A stretch of DNA of 64,000 bases from Devosia sp. GTDB taxonomy: Bacteria; Pseudomonadota; Alphaproteobacteria; Rhizobiales; Devosiaceae. Positions 24,153 through 32,638 of this stretch are shown in pieces. Under the pieces are notes generated by a model, which saw only the letters and a list, made by a program, of their open reading frames with translations, was not told where the DNA came from and searched no databases. The stretch covers positions 2,815,001-2,879,000 of the forward strand of contig CP051235.1 in the NCBI GenBank assembly GCA_017794705.1, read 5' to 3'. A program made the position numbers and the translations under genes. Every line of letters starts with the position of its first letter. Positions within the stretch are counted from its first letter, which is position 1.

Positions 24153-24887
24153 ATGTCTGCAAACAAAACCGCGCTGGTCGTCAGTGCCCACGCCGCAGAT
24201 TTCGTCTGGCGCTGCGGCGGTGCCATCGCCCACCATGCAGCGCTTGGTTATGACGTGACGGTCGTCTGCCTGTCGTTCGGCGAACGCGGCGAAAGTGCCA
24301 AACTGTGGAAGCAGGAAGGTATGACGCTCGACAAGGTCAGGGCTGCACGGTGGTCGGAAGCCGAGAATGCAGCAAAGGCGTTGGGGGTGCATGAGCTGAT
24401 TTCGATGGACCTGGGGGATTATCCCTTGCGGCTGAGCGACGAAGACAAGTTCCGGCTGGTCGATATCATTCGCGCTGTGCAGCCCGCATTCATTCTCAGC
24501 CACTCCAAGTATGACCCCTACAATACCGACCATATGTATTCGACCGAGGTGGTGCTGGAGACGCGGATGATCGCGCAGGCCTGGGGGCACAAGCCGGGCG
24601 AGAAGGTGCTCGGGTCGCCGCAGGTCTATCTGTTCGAGCCGCATCAGACGGAGCAGATGGGCTGGAAGCCGGACGTGTTCCTGGACATCACAGATGTGTG
24701 GGACAAGAAGCGGGCCGCCATCGAGTGCATGGAAGGTCAGGAGCATTTGTGGGAATATTATACCCGCGTGGCGCAGAACCGGGCCAATCACTTCCAGCGC
24801 AATTCGGGCGGGCAGTCCGGTGGGCGTCCGGCGAAATATGCGGAAGGGTTCCAGTCGGTGTTCCCGCGCACGGTGGATGAGCTTTGA
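24153..24887 (+). CDS. galB: 4-oxalomesaconate hydratase (PIG-L/LmbE family)
   Basis: Zn-dependent PIG-L-fold protein of 244 residues, closely resembling GalB of pseudomonads, the hydratase that turns 4-oxalomesaconate into 4-carboxy-4-hydroxy-2-oxoadipate. Shared segments are LVVSAHAADFVWRCGGAIAHHA (with the AHxxD metal motif), VVCLSFGERGESAKLWK, LSHSKYDPYNTDH (metal histidine), VYLFEPHQTEQMGWKPDVFLDITDVWDKKRAAI and GQEHLWEYYTRVA. The ATG at 24153 follows CGAGGAGAACC. It is the first gene of the four-gene pathway operon and overlaps the next by 4 bp. Confidence 0.9.
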   Translation: MSANKTALVVSAHAADFVWRCGGAIAHHAALGYDVTVVCLSFGERGESAKLWKQEGMTLDKVRAARWSEAENAAKALGVHELISMDLGDYPLRLSDEDKFRLVDIIRAVQPAFILSHSKYDPYNTDHMYSTEVVLETRMIAQAWGHKPGEKVLGSPQVYLFEPHQTEQMGWKPDVFLDITDVWDKKRAAIECMEGQEHLWEYYTRVAQNRANHFQRNSGGQSGGRPAKYAEGFQSVFPRTVDEL

Positions 24888-25855
24888 GCGTTCCGACCAA
24901 CCCATCTTTTGACGTTGCGCATCTCGGCCATGTCGAGGTGCTGACCAACAAGTTCATGGAGAGCCTCAGCTTTTTCACAACCGTCTATGGGCTGAGCTGT
25001 ACCTCGATCAAGGATGGCAGTGCCTATCTCAGAGCGTGGGACGACTATGAGTATCACACGCTGAAACTGACCAAGTCGGACACGACCGGCGTGGGGCATA
25101 TCGGGTATCGCGTGTCGTCGCCTGAGGCGCTCGAGCGCCGGGTGAAGATCATCGAAGAAAGCGGCTACAAGGTCATCGGCTGGAACGACGGCGACGAGGC
25201 GCATGGGCGCGCGTTTCGCTTTGAAGACCCGTTCGGGCATGTGTTCGAACTTTACTGGGAAACCAACAAGTACCAGCCGCATCCGGATATGGACGCACCG
25301 GCGCTTAAGAACATGGCGAGCCGGTTCAATCCCAGCGGGCCGCGCCGGCTTGATCACCTGAACCTCCTCTCCGAAGATGTGTCGGAATTCCGCAAATTCA
25401 TGGAGACCTGCATCGGGGCGCGGGTGACCGAGATGATCCAGCTCGACAACGGGCGGCTGGGCGGCTGCTGGTTCACGGTGAACAACAAGACCTATGACCT
25501 GGCCTGCACCGAGGAGCACGGCGGCGGCAAAGGGCGCTTTCATCACGTCACCTATGCCACCGACCAGCGCGAGGACATATTGCGGGCGGCGGATGTGTTT
25601 CTGGAAGCCGGGGTTCATATCGAGACCGGACCGCACAAGCATGCCATCCAGGGCACGTTCTTTTTGTACGTCTGGGAACCGGCCGGCAACCGGGTGGAAC
25701 TGGCAAACTCCGGGGCGCGGCTGATCCTCGCGCCGGACTGGGAGCCGGTGGTGTGGACGGAGGCCGAACGAAAAAAGGGACAAGCCTGGGGACTGAAGAC
25801 CATCGAGACCTTCCACACGCACGGAACGCCGCCGGTGCCGGGCAAGGAGGAGTGA
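24884..25855 (+). CDS. type I extradiol ring-cleavage dioxygenase (VOC, catechol 2,3-dioxygenase-like)
   Basis: Two-domain vicinal-oxygen-chelate protein of 323 residues. The C-terminal module carries the complete Fe(II) site of catechol 2,3-dioxygenases: His in RLDHLNLL (about 156), His in RFHHVTYAT (about 216) and Glu in NRVELANSG (about 267). The acid-base residues are also present: His in HKHAIQG and Tyr in FFLYVWEP. The C-terminal [24 protein letters not shown] is typical of metapyrocatechases. The start is a TTG inside the galB stop (TTGA overlap). It lies between galB and the aldolase of a gallate-type pathway, so it probably opens the ring, although gallate and protocatechuate 4,5-dioxygenases known to me belong to the unrelated LigB family. 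Confidence 0.85.
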   Translation: MSVPTNPSFDVAHLGHVEVLTNKFMESLSFFTTVYGLSCTSIKDGSAYLRAWDDYEYHTLKLTKSDTTGVGHIGYRVSSPEALERRVKIIEESGYKVIGWNDGDEAHGRAFRFEDPFGHVFELYWETNKYQPHPDMDAPALKNMASRFNPSGPRRLDHLNLLSEDVSEFRKFMETCIGARVTEMIQLDNGRLGGCWFTVNNKTYDLACTEEHGGGKGRFHHVTYATDQREDILRAADVFLEAGVHIETGPHKHAIQGTFFLYVWEPAGNRVELANSGARLILAPDWEPVVWTEAERKKGQAWGLKTIETFHTHGTPPVPGKEE

Positions 25856-25857
25856 AC

Positions 25858-26529
25858 ATGGGACAGGTTGTCACGAACATAGAACGCGCTGATGCCAGTG
25901 TGATCGCGGGGCTGGCCGAAGCGGGCGTCGCCACGGTGCATGAGGCACAGGGCCGGATTGGCTGTCTGGCGCCCTACATGCGGCCGATCTACGCCGGAGC
26001 GCGGATCGCTGGATCGGCCGTGACGATTTCGGCGCCGCCGGGGGACAACTGGATGCTGCATGTGGCGATCGAACAGGTACAGGAGGGCGACATTCTGGTG
26101 CTGGCGCCGACCTCGCCCTGCACGGATGGCTATTTCGGCGATCTTCTGGCCACCTCGGCCATGGCGCGCGGCTGCAAAGGTCTGGTGATCGCTGCTGGAG
26201 TGCGCGATGTGCGCGACCTGACCGAGATGAGGTTTCCCGTCTGGTCGAGGGCGATTTCGGCCCATGGGACGGTCAAGGAAACGCTGGGGTCGGTGAATGT
26301 GCCGATTGTCTGTGCCGGGGCTGCAGTCGAGGCGGGCGATGTGATCGTTGCCGACGATGACGGGGTGTGCGTCGTCAAACGTGCTGACGCGGCCAGGGTG
26401 TTGGAGGCGGCGCAGAAGCGGACGGCGAGTGAAGAGGCCAAGCGGCAGCGGCTGGCGGCAGGTGAACTGGGTCTCGACATGTATGACATGCGCGGGCGGC
26501 TGGCCGAAAAGGGCCTGAAATATGTCTGA
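25858..26529 (+). CDS. ligK: 4-carboxy-4-hydroxy-2-oxoadipate aldolase / oxaloacetate decarboxylase (RraA fold)
   Basis: Class II pyruvate aldolase of the LigK/GalC (HMG/CHA aldolase) group, 223 residues. It would split 4-carboxy-4-hydroxy-2-oxoadipate into pyruvate and oxaloacetate. [47 protein letters not shown] and [27 protein letters not shown] contain the metal and pyruvate-binding Gly-Asp and Arg-Asp pairs. The ATG at 25858 follows AAGGAGGAGTGA, overlapping the ribosome site with the end of the dioxygenase gene. It overlaps galD by 8 bp. RraA, the RNase E regulator with the same fold, lacks this context. Confidence 0.9.
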   Translation: MGQVVTNIERADASVIAGLAEAGVATVHEAQGRIGCLAPYMRPIYAGARIAGSAVTISAPPGDNWMLHVAIEQVQEGDILVLAPTSPCTDGYFGDLLATSAMARGCKGLVIAAGVRDVRDLTEMRFPVWSRAISAHGTVKETLGSVNVPIVCAGAAVEAGDVIVADDDGVCVVKRADAARVLEAAQKRTASEEAKRQRLAAGELGLDMYDMRGRLAEKGLKYV

Positions 26530-27601
26530 TCTGCAGGCCGAAGGGATCGCCTGCACCTGGATGCGCGGGGGCACGTCCAAGGGCGCCTATTTTCTTGGCC
26601 GGGACTTGCCGGACGATGCCATGGTTCGTGATCAAGTGCTGCTCGGGGTAATGGGGTCGCCTGATCCGCGCCAGATCGACGGCATGGGCGGGGCCGATCC
26701 GTTGACCTCGAAGGTGGCCATCGTGTCGCCCTCGACCCGGCCGGATGCGGACGTGGACTATCTGTTTTTGCAGGTGTTCGTGGATCAGGCGCTGGTGTCT
26801 GACGCGCAGGGCTGCGGGAACATTCTGGCCGGGGTGGGGCCTTTTGCCATCGAGCAGGGGCTGGTGCCGGCTCAAGACGGCGAGACGCCGGTGCGCATTC
26901 ACATGCTCAACACCGGCGAGGTGGCGCTGGCGCGGATCAGCACGCCGGGGGGCAAGGTGAACTACAGCGGCGGCGCACACATCGATGGTGTGCCCGGCAC
27001 GCATGCGGCAATCCCTCTGATGTTTCAGAATATTGCCGGATCGATGTGCGGTGACCTGCTGCCGACGGGCAACCAGGTCGACGTGGTCGACGGGGTGGCG
27101 TGTACGCTGATCGACAACGGCATGCCTTGCGTGATCATGCGGGCGAGCGATTTTGGTCTCAGCGGCACCGAAAGTCGTGACGATCTCGATGCGGATACTG
27201 CGCTCAAGGCACGGTTGGAGAGCATCCGTCTCAAGACGGGGCCGATAATGAACCTCGGCGATGTGGCCGAAAAATCCGTGCCGAAGATGACGCTCGTGTC
27301 ACCGCCGACCCAGGGTGGCACCATTTCGACGCGCAGTTTCATACCGCATCGCTGCCATGCCTCGATTGGCGTGTTCGCGGCGGTCAGCGTGGCGACTGCC
27401 TGCACCTTTGCCGGTACACCGGCCGGAGATCTCGCCGTTTTGCCCCAGGACGGCACCTACCTGATCGAGCATCCGACGGGCGCGATGGATGTGTTGATCG
27501 AGCGCGATGCGGGCGGCGTGGTGACCGGCGCCGGTCTGTTGCGGACCGCCCGGAAGCTGATGTCGGGAACCGTGTTTCCGGCCCCCATTCGGCCCGCCTG
27601 A
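26522..27601 (+). CDS. galD: 4-oxalomesaconate tautomerase (PrpF family)
   Basis: PrpF/diaminopimelate-epimerase-fold isomerase, 359 residues. It would convert the keto form of 4-oxalomesaconate to the enol form used by Gal[23 protein letters not shown] (lysine in SKG), [41 protein letters not shown] (cysteine in GCGN) and [22 protein letters not shown] are characteristic. It is the last gene of the lysR-divergent operon. No LigC or LigI dehydrogenase/hydrolase gene accompanies the cluster, which favours gallate over protocatechuate as the ring substrate. Confidence 0.9.
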   Translation: MSDLQAEGIACTWMRGGTSKGAYFLGRDLPDDAMVRDQVLLGVMGSPDPRQIDGMGGADPLTSKVAIVSPSTRPDADVDYLFLQVFVDQALVSDAQGCGNILAGVGPFAIEQGLVPAQDGETPVRIHMLNTGEVALARISTPGGKVNYSGGAHIDGVPGTHAAIPLMFQNIAGSMCGDLLPTGNQVDVVDGVACTLIDNGMPCVIMRASDFGLSGTESRDDLDADTALKARLESIRLKTGPIMNLGDVAEKSVPKMTLVSPPTQGGTISTRSFIPHRCHASIGVFAAVSVATACTFAGTPAGDLAVLPQDGTYLIEHPTGAMDVLIERDAGGVVTGAGLLRTARKLMSGTVFPAPIRPA

Positions 27602-27720
27602 ATCAGCCCCCTTTACAAGCCAATATACTTGATGTCATAGTTAACGACATTAAACCTTTGTATTTAAATATTTAATTTAAGCCACCCGCCTGGCGCGGGG
27701 CAGCTTCCACAAGATGAATA

Positions 27721-27736
27721 ATTGATTAAAATCAAT
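27721..27736. promoter_or_regulatory. perfect palindrome upstream of rpfF
   Basis: ATTGATT (27721-27727), spacer AA, AATCAAT (27730-27736): a perfect 7-bp inverted repeat, 48 bp before the rpfF start, in the most AT-rich part of the gap. It is a likely binding site for an unknown regulator. The preceding CCCGC-CTGGC-GCGGG near 27687-27701 may end the galD transcript. Confidence 0.5.
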
Positions 27737-27784
27737 GGTTGCATTTTAATGAAGCTGGCCGCTCGAATGTAAGGGGTATTGCGG

Positions 27785-28714
27785 ATGCTTCTTGGTGCAC
27801 AAGCTCAAGCAAATCATAATCACGACCCGGTTTCGGATCGCGAAAACTTGGCAGAAGACCTGGTTTCCACGGGAAATCCGGGCAAGCTGTTTCCCGAACT
27901 CAGACAGATTGAATGCGCTCACGACGTGTCGAATGCGACACTATGGAGCTTCATGAACTTTGACGGGCGCCCGTCCTACAATCCGCCGCTGCTGGCCGAT
28001 TTTCATCAATGGCAGGCCGATATCGTCAACCTGAAGGCCGACATGGGCGACGCGCTCAAATATGTCGTGCTCGGGTCACGCCATCCCAAGATGTTCTGCC
28101 TGGGCGGAGACCTCGATTATTTCTGCCAGTGCATTTCCAACCAGGACATGGTGGCGCTGCGCGCCTATGGCAAGAGCTGCATCACCATCCTGCACAAGAA
28201 CTGGCGCAACATCGATTGCGACGTGACCACAATCGGGCTGGCGCAGGGGGATGCGCTGGGCGGCGGCTTTGAATCGCTTTTGTCGTTCGACGTGCTTTGC
28301 GCGGAAAAGGGTGTGAAGTTCGGGTTCCCCGAGCAGATGTTCGGGCTGTTTCCGGGCATGGGTGCGCTGTCGTTCCTTGGCCGCAAGATCGGGTTTTCCA
28401 AGGCGGAATGGTTCGTGCGTTCAGGCGAACTGGTGACAGCCGAACAGCTTTACGAGATGGGGGTCGTGCACTTGCTGGCCGAGCCGGGACAGGGGGTCGA
28501 GGCGGTCAAGACCTATGTCGCCAAGAATCTCAGCCGACATCAGTCGCGTCACCACATGCACCTTGCCGGCAAGCGCGCCAACCCGATGGATTTCGACGAA
28601 TTGAGCGACATTGTCGACCTGTGGGCGGAGGCCTGCATGACGCTGACACCGCACAATCTGAAAGTGATGCAGCGTTTGATTTCGGCGCAATCGAAGCTGG
28701 CGGACGCTGCTTAG
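27785..28714 (+). CDS. rpfF: crotonase-family DSF synthase homologue
   Basis: Enoyl-CoA hydratase/thioesterase of the RpfF type (309 residues), which makes diffusible signal factor (cis-2-unsaturated fatty acid) from acyl carrier protein thioesters. Diagnostic stretches are ATLWSFMNFDGRPSYNPPLLADFHQWQ, KMFCLGGDLDYFCQCI, QGDALGGGFESLLSFDVLCAEKGVKFGFPEQMFGLFPGMGALSFLGRKIG and LTPHNLKVMQRLISAQSK. The two catalytic glutamates fall at E163 and E183, 20 apart as in Xanthomonas RpfF (E141/E161). A TTG two codons earlier is in frame, but the ATG with AAGGGG at 8 nt is preferred. It converges, with a 4-bp overlap, on a PAS-GGDEF-EAL gene. Confidence 0.88.
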   Translation: MLLGAQAQANHNHDPVSDRENLAEDLVSTGNPGKLFPELRQIECAHDVSNATLWSFMNFDGRPSYNPPLLADFHQWQADIVNLKADMGDALKYVVLGSRHPKMFCLGGDLDYFCQCISNQDMVALRAYGKSCITILHKNWRNIDCDVTTIGLAQGDALGGGFESLLSFDVLCAEKGVKFGFPEQMFGLFPGMGALSFLGRKIGFSKAEWFVRSGELVTAEQLYEMGVVHLLAEPGQGVEAVKTYVAKNLSRHQSRHHMHLAGKRANPMDFDELSDIVDLWAEACMTLTPHNLKVMQRLISAQSKLADAA

Positions 28715-31044
28715 GCGGCTTTGACCGCTTTCTTGGCCCAGTCGGTGGAGTGATCTGCAAGAACGCCGGGCACTTTCTCGGGTCCGTCGGGACGGCCGAG
28801 CAGGTAGCCTTGGATGTGGGTGCAGCCCGAAGCGATCAGGAAACCCAGTTGATCTTCGGATTCCACACATTCGGCAACCACGGACATGCCGAGGATCTTG
28901 CCGATGGAACTGACCGCATGCACCACGGCGGCGGCACTGGGATCGCGGCCGAGGTCCCGCACGAAGGAGCCGTCCACCTTGATTTTGGAGAAGGGGAAGG
29001 TGCGCAGCTGGCTGAGCGAGGAATAGCCGGTGCCGAAGTCATCGAGTGATACCTTGATGCCCATCTCCCGGAAGCGCATCAGCATTTCCAGATTGTCAGG
29101 GTCCTCGTCGATCAGGGCGGTTTCGGTGACTTCCAGTTCGAGGCGGCTGGCCTTCAGCCCGGTCTTGCGAAGCACATTGCCCAGATACTCGGGGAAGCGC
29201 CGGTCGTTGAACTGCACGGCGGAGAAATTGACGGCGATGGAGACATCGTCCGGCCACTGGACGGCGTAGCGGCAGGCTTCCGCGAGCACCCAGCGGCCGA
29301 TCTCGGAGACGAGGCCGGTTTCCTCGGCGACCGGGATGAACTCGGCGGGGGAGACAAAGCCGCGCGTGGGGTGGCGCCAACGGATCAGGGTCTCGAACAA
29401 CTCGATCTTGCCGGTTTCGACGCTGGCGATGGGCTGGAACACCAGCGAGAACTGGCCGTCAGCGATGGCGGTGCGGATATCGAGTTCCAGCATGCGCCGT
29501 TCCTGGGCCTGGAAGTCGAGATCGTTTTCGAACACCATCACTGCGTTGCGGCCATGGGCCTTGGCCTTGTAGAGGGCCATGTCCGCGCGCTTGAGCAGCA
29601 CGTCGCCCTTGTCGCCGTGGCTGGGTGCAAGCGCGATGCCCACTGAGGCACCGATGTTGATACGGTGTTCGGCGATGTTGAAGGTGCGGCCGAGTTCCTC
29701 GATCAATTGTTGAGCGAGGGTTTCGGGCTCGCCTGTGGTGTCGTCCAGCGCCTGAATGATGACGAACTCGTCGCCGCCGAGACGGCCGACCTGGGCCTCT
29801 TTGCCGCAAATGCGGTTGATGCGGCGCGCCACTTCCTGCAACAGCATGTCGCCGACGGGGTGGCCGAGCGTGTCGTTGACTTCCTTGAAGTGATCAAGGT
29901 CGATCAGGTGCAGCGCCAACCGATCCAGGCTTTTACGCAGCTGCAGCTTTTTCTTGAACAGTTCCTGGAAGGCAGCGCGATTCATCAGGCCGGTCAATTC
30001 GTCGGTCCAGGCCAGTTGCTGAATGCGTTCATTGGCCTTGGCCTGCTCGGTGACATCCTCGAAGACGATGACCGTGTTGCCATTGTCCATTTTCTGGCTG
30101 GAGACGGAGATGGTCTGGTCGCCGCTGAGGCGCACAAAGCTCTGGCGGGTGCTGCCGGTGTCAGTGCGCGACTTGATGACGTCGGCGACGCGGCGCAAGT
30201 CGACCGGGCGGCCATCGCCCTGTTTCAGCCAGTCCATGAGTTGCTGGAAGCTCATGCCTTTGGTCAGTTGCTCGCCCTTGCGGTCGAGGATCGACAGGAA
30301 CTTGGCGTTCCAGACCAGAAGGTGCCCCTCGTGATCGAACATGCAAAGGCCGTGCGACATGTTGTTGAGCGCGGCATCGAACAGTTGCGCCTGACCTTCG
30401 AAGTTCTTGGCGAGCGCGGCATGTTCGCGGCGGGTCTCGAGCGCGGTCACCAGTGTCTTGCGGACCGAGACGGTGATGTCGGTCATGCCGAACATGAAGA
30501 AGAACAGGCAGGCGCCCATCACCTGATAAAAGGTCGTTTCGTGCAGCATCAGGCCCAGGCACATCGGGCCTGCTGCGAGATAAAGCTGGGCGAGGGCGAC
30601 GAGGGGGCGGCCGGCGTTGCGACCGGTGATGCTGGCGGCATAGCCGGCAGTGGTCGTGGTCAGCATCAGGTGAAGCGTCGGGTTGTCGATGCGGATGAGG
30701 GCCGCGAGACAAACGAGGCCGAGGCTGGCCGCGAACATGCCCGCGCCGATCGAGTAGGCGCGTTCCCAGGCCTTGGCATGGCCCTGGAGCGCAGGGGCAC
30801 CCGCCGAAACATATTTGAAACCGATAAAGATGCGGGCGAGGGCGATCAGGACGATGCCGTCGGCGATGGTGGTGACCACGATGTCGTCTTCGACAAGCGT
30901 GACGGTGGCGGCGATCCACACACCGGCCAGCGCGCCCGCGATCAACGAGGCGAAAGGATGGAACAGGCCGTCAATGAGCTGCGCCCGCACTTCAGCGGAC
31001 ATGGTGCGCTCCGACCTGAGCATTTCAATAAAACGCTTCAGCAT
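28711..31044 (-). CDS. membrane PAS-GGDEF-EAL cyclic-di-GMP enzyme
   Basis: 777-residue c-di-GMP turnover protein. Residues about 30-195 contain six hydrophobic segments, probably a membrane sensor domain. A PAS-like domain (about 220-330) starts ALNNMSHGLCMFDHEGHLLVWN. GGDEF at 423-427 (GRLGGDEF) is intact, but the RxxD inhibitory site is absent. The EAL domain (about 520-765) has FETLIRW in place of EAL yet keeps the metal and catalytic residues: Asn in NFSAVQF, Glu in ELEVTET, DDFGTG (668-673), Lys in IKVDGSF, AECVES and HIQGYLLGRP. It is likely bifunctional or a phosphodiesterase. The tail-to-tail link to rpfF recalls the RpfF/RpfR pairing of Burkholderia, where PAS senses DSF. Confidence 0.9.
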   Translation of the reverse strand: MLKRFIEMLRSERTMSAEVRAQLIDGLFHPFASLIAGALAGVWIAATVTLVEDDIVVTTIADGIVLIALARIFIGFKYVSAGAPALQGHAKAWERAYSIGAGMFAASLGLVCLAALIRIDNPTLHLMLTTTTAGYAASITGRNAGRPLVALAQLYLAAGPMCLGLMLHETTFYQVMGACLFFFMFGMTDITVSVRKTLVTALETRREHAALAKNFEGQAQLFDAALNNMSHGLCMFDHEGHLLVWNAKFLSILDRKGEQLTKGMSFQQLMDWLKQGDGRPVDLRRVADVIKSRTDTGSTRQSFVRLSGDQTISVSSQKMDNGNTVIVFEDVTEQAKANERIQQLAWTDELTGLMNRAAFQELFKKKLQLRKSLDRLALHLIDLDHFKEVNDTLGHPVGDMLLQEVARRINRICGKEAQVGRLGGDEFVIIQALDDTTGEPETLAQQLIEELGRTFNIAEHRINIGASVGIALAPSHGDKGDVLLKRADMALYKAKAHGRNAVMVFENDLDFQAQERRMLELDIRTAIADGQFSLVFQPIASVETGKIELFETLIRWRHPTRGFVSPAEFIPVAEETGLVSEIGRWVLAEACRYAVQWPDDVSIAVNFSAVQFNDRRFPEYLGNVLRKTGLKASRLELEVTETALIDEDPDNLEMLMRFREMGIKVSLDDFGTGYSSLSQLRTFPFSKIKVDGSFVRDLGRDPSAAAVVHAVSSIGKILGMSVVAECVESEDQLGFLIASGCTHIQGYLLGRPDGPEKVPGVLADHSTDWAKKAVKAA

Positions 31045-31306
31045 GTGCGATCCTCGTCTGAGATCACATTGTCGCGTGGAGAAGTGAATTATTCATTATT
31101 GAGGCCGTGGCCGGATTCGGGGCTGCAAGCGTTTGAAATCAGTGAGCTTCTTTGAAGATCAGGTATTGACGGAACCGCGTTTCAGCGGCAGAATTTCGCA
31201 AAGATTAACGATCATATTAGCGTTTCGCGGGCAATGTGCGTTTCCAACTGGTTTCACGATCCGCTGTATGATTGGGTTAACGCAGTGTTGAGGGGGAGAA
31301 GTCAGC

Positions 31307-32260
31307 ATGAAATTCGGCGCATCGTCGTGGCCGTTCCAGTGGGAACCGCCTTATGAAGACTGCATCAAGCGGGTTGCCGATCTTGGCTTTTCAGCCATCG
31401 AACTGATCGGCTGGAACCGGGATTATCTTTACGACTATTACACCCCGGAAAAGATCAGGGATCTGCGGGCGGCGCTTGACGGGGAAGGGTTGCTGCTGTC
31501 GCAGTTCGTGCATACGCCGCATGATCTGTCGCATCCCGATGTCGCGAACAGGCAGCAGGCGATCGAGAACTGGAAGCGGGCCGCGGAGGTGGGCACGGCC
31601 CTGGGCGCCAACCTGATCAACATGGTGGCCAGCCATCCGTTCGGATTCAAGGACGGGCAGGAAATGCCGCGCATCACCACCAAGCCATTGGTGCAGCGTT
31701 ACGAGGCGAAGGTGCCGTCCGGTCTCGATTGGGACCAGAACTTTGAGGACTACGTCAATGCGGTGCGAGCCTGCGCCGAAGTGTGCGAGGCGGCGGGTGT
31801 CGGCATGACCATCGAGCCGCATCCCGGCCGTTATCTGGCCAATCACGACGGCGCGCTGCGGCTGCTTGAGCATGTCAATTCGCCGGCGCTGGGGATCAAT
31901 TTCGATCCCAGCCACACGTTCCCGGTGGGAGATTTCCCGAACATTTCGGTCTATCGGCTTGGCAAGCGCATCAAGCATTGTCACGTGTCGGACAATGACG
32001 CGGTGACCAATGTTCACTGGCGTCCGGGCATGGGCAAGATCAACTGGCGGCACATGTTCCAGGCATTGAAGGATGTCGGGTTTGACGGGGTGGTGTCGAT
32101 CGAACTGGAAGACGTGCCTGGCGTGTCGCGCGGTTCCAATCCCGGTGTGCCCGGCGTTTATCGCAATCCCACCGCCACCGACGAATTCGTGGCCGAAACC
32201 GTGGCCGGCATGAACTATCTCAAGGGGATTTGTGCCGAACTGGGTATTGCAGTCGACTGA
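31307..32260 (+). CDS. sugar phosphate isomerase/epimerase (xylose isomerase-like TIM barrel)
   Basis: AP-endonuclease-2-fold TIM barrel of 317 residues. Metal-ligand candidates appear in order: Glu in MTIEPHPGRYL (about 167), Asp and His in INFDPSHTF (about 201), His in IKHCHVSDND (about 224) and Glu in VVSIELEDV (about 263). Proteins of this family isomerise or epimerise sugars, hydroxypyruvate or inosose derivatives; the exact substrate cannot be read. A GAGGGGGAGAAG ribosome site precedes the ATG. It is transcribed alone, with a possible TTGACG/CAGAAT promoter at 31166-31194, and precedes the amino-sugar region. Confidence 0.85.
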   Translation: MKFGASSWPFQWEPPYEDCIKRVADLGFSAIELIGWNRDYLYDYYTPEKIRDLRAALDGEGLLLSQFVHTPHDLSHPDVANRQQAIENWKRAAEVGTALGANLINMVASHPFGFKDGQEMPRITTKPLVQRYEAKVPSGLDWDQNFEDYVNAVRACAEVCEAAGVGMTIEPHPGRYLANHDGALRLLEHVNSPALGINFDPSHTFPVGDFPNISVYRLGKRIKHCHVSDNDAVTNVHWRPGMGKINWRHMFQALKDVGFDGVVSIELEDVPGVSRGSNPGVPGVYRNPTATDEFVAETVAGMNYLKGICAELGIAVD

Positions 32261-32638
32261 TACTCCAGACTTTCTTTTACCGTTCAGCGGGCCCGCTTGC
32301 CGGGCCGGTTGAGCACGCCTTTTTGAGTGCTTTCGGGGACCGGAAGTCGGGCTTTGAAATCGCCCAATATGGCGACCGTGCATTCACGGCCATTCGGCCC
32401 GAAAGATACCAATTCAGACCGGTACACTTGCCGGACAGCGTTCTACACAGGGCGCTGCCCGGAGCCTTTACGCTAACTTCCTCATAAATATATGTAAATT
32501 TGCTGATCAACACCGAGTAGTGACGCCCGCGAGTGACTAATACCAATCGAAACCAATTTTGCTTGACAGGTGGGAATAAAGATTGGTTTGCTATTGGTGT
32601 TAACGCCGTAACTCTGATCCTGGAGGGGATGAGGTGCG
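32261..32638. other. 378-bp intergenic region with hairpin and gntR operator quartet
   Basis: The first part carries a hairpin (GGCCCG 32290-32295, CGGGCC 32301-32306), a probable end of the epimerase transcript. About 32310-32510 shows no recognisable feature, and small reading frames there look spurious. The last 100 bp hold the four ACCAAT/ATTGGT half-sites and a TTGACA box described separately, followed by the GGAGGGG ribosome site of gntR. Confidence 0.5.
32542..32598. promoter_or_regulatory. four ACCAAT/ATTGGT half-sites upstream of the amino-sugar gntR
   Basis: ACCAAT occurs at 32542-32547 and 32552-32557, and its reverse complement ATTGGT at 32582-32587 and 32593-32598. Each pair is spaced by about one helical turn and the pairs are mutually inverted. 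A TTGACA box (32563-32568) lies between them. UTRA-type GntR proteins of the NagR/DasR group bind TGGT/ACCA half-sites, so autoregulation by the next gene is likely. Confidence 0.6.

Noticed and set aside
25858-26529. RraA (RNase E inhibitor) as the function
   Set aside because: The operon with galB and galD, and the retained Gly-Asp and Arg-Asp pairs, point to the aldolase branch of the fold.
29391-29400. Degenerate, inactive EAL domain because the motif reads ETL
   Set aside because: The metal-binding Glu and the downstream Asn, Glu, DDFGTG, Lys and Gln positions are all retained, so inactivity is not supported.
29665-31155. 496-residue plus-strand frame opposite the GGDEF-EAL gene
   Set aside because: Antisense shadow; the GGDEF-EAL protein has well-placed motifs along its whole length.
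32542-32598. Short repeats as a CRISPR array
   Set aside because: Only 6-bp half-sites in mirrored pairs, with no spacers or cas genes; they fit operator half-sites.
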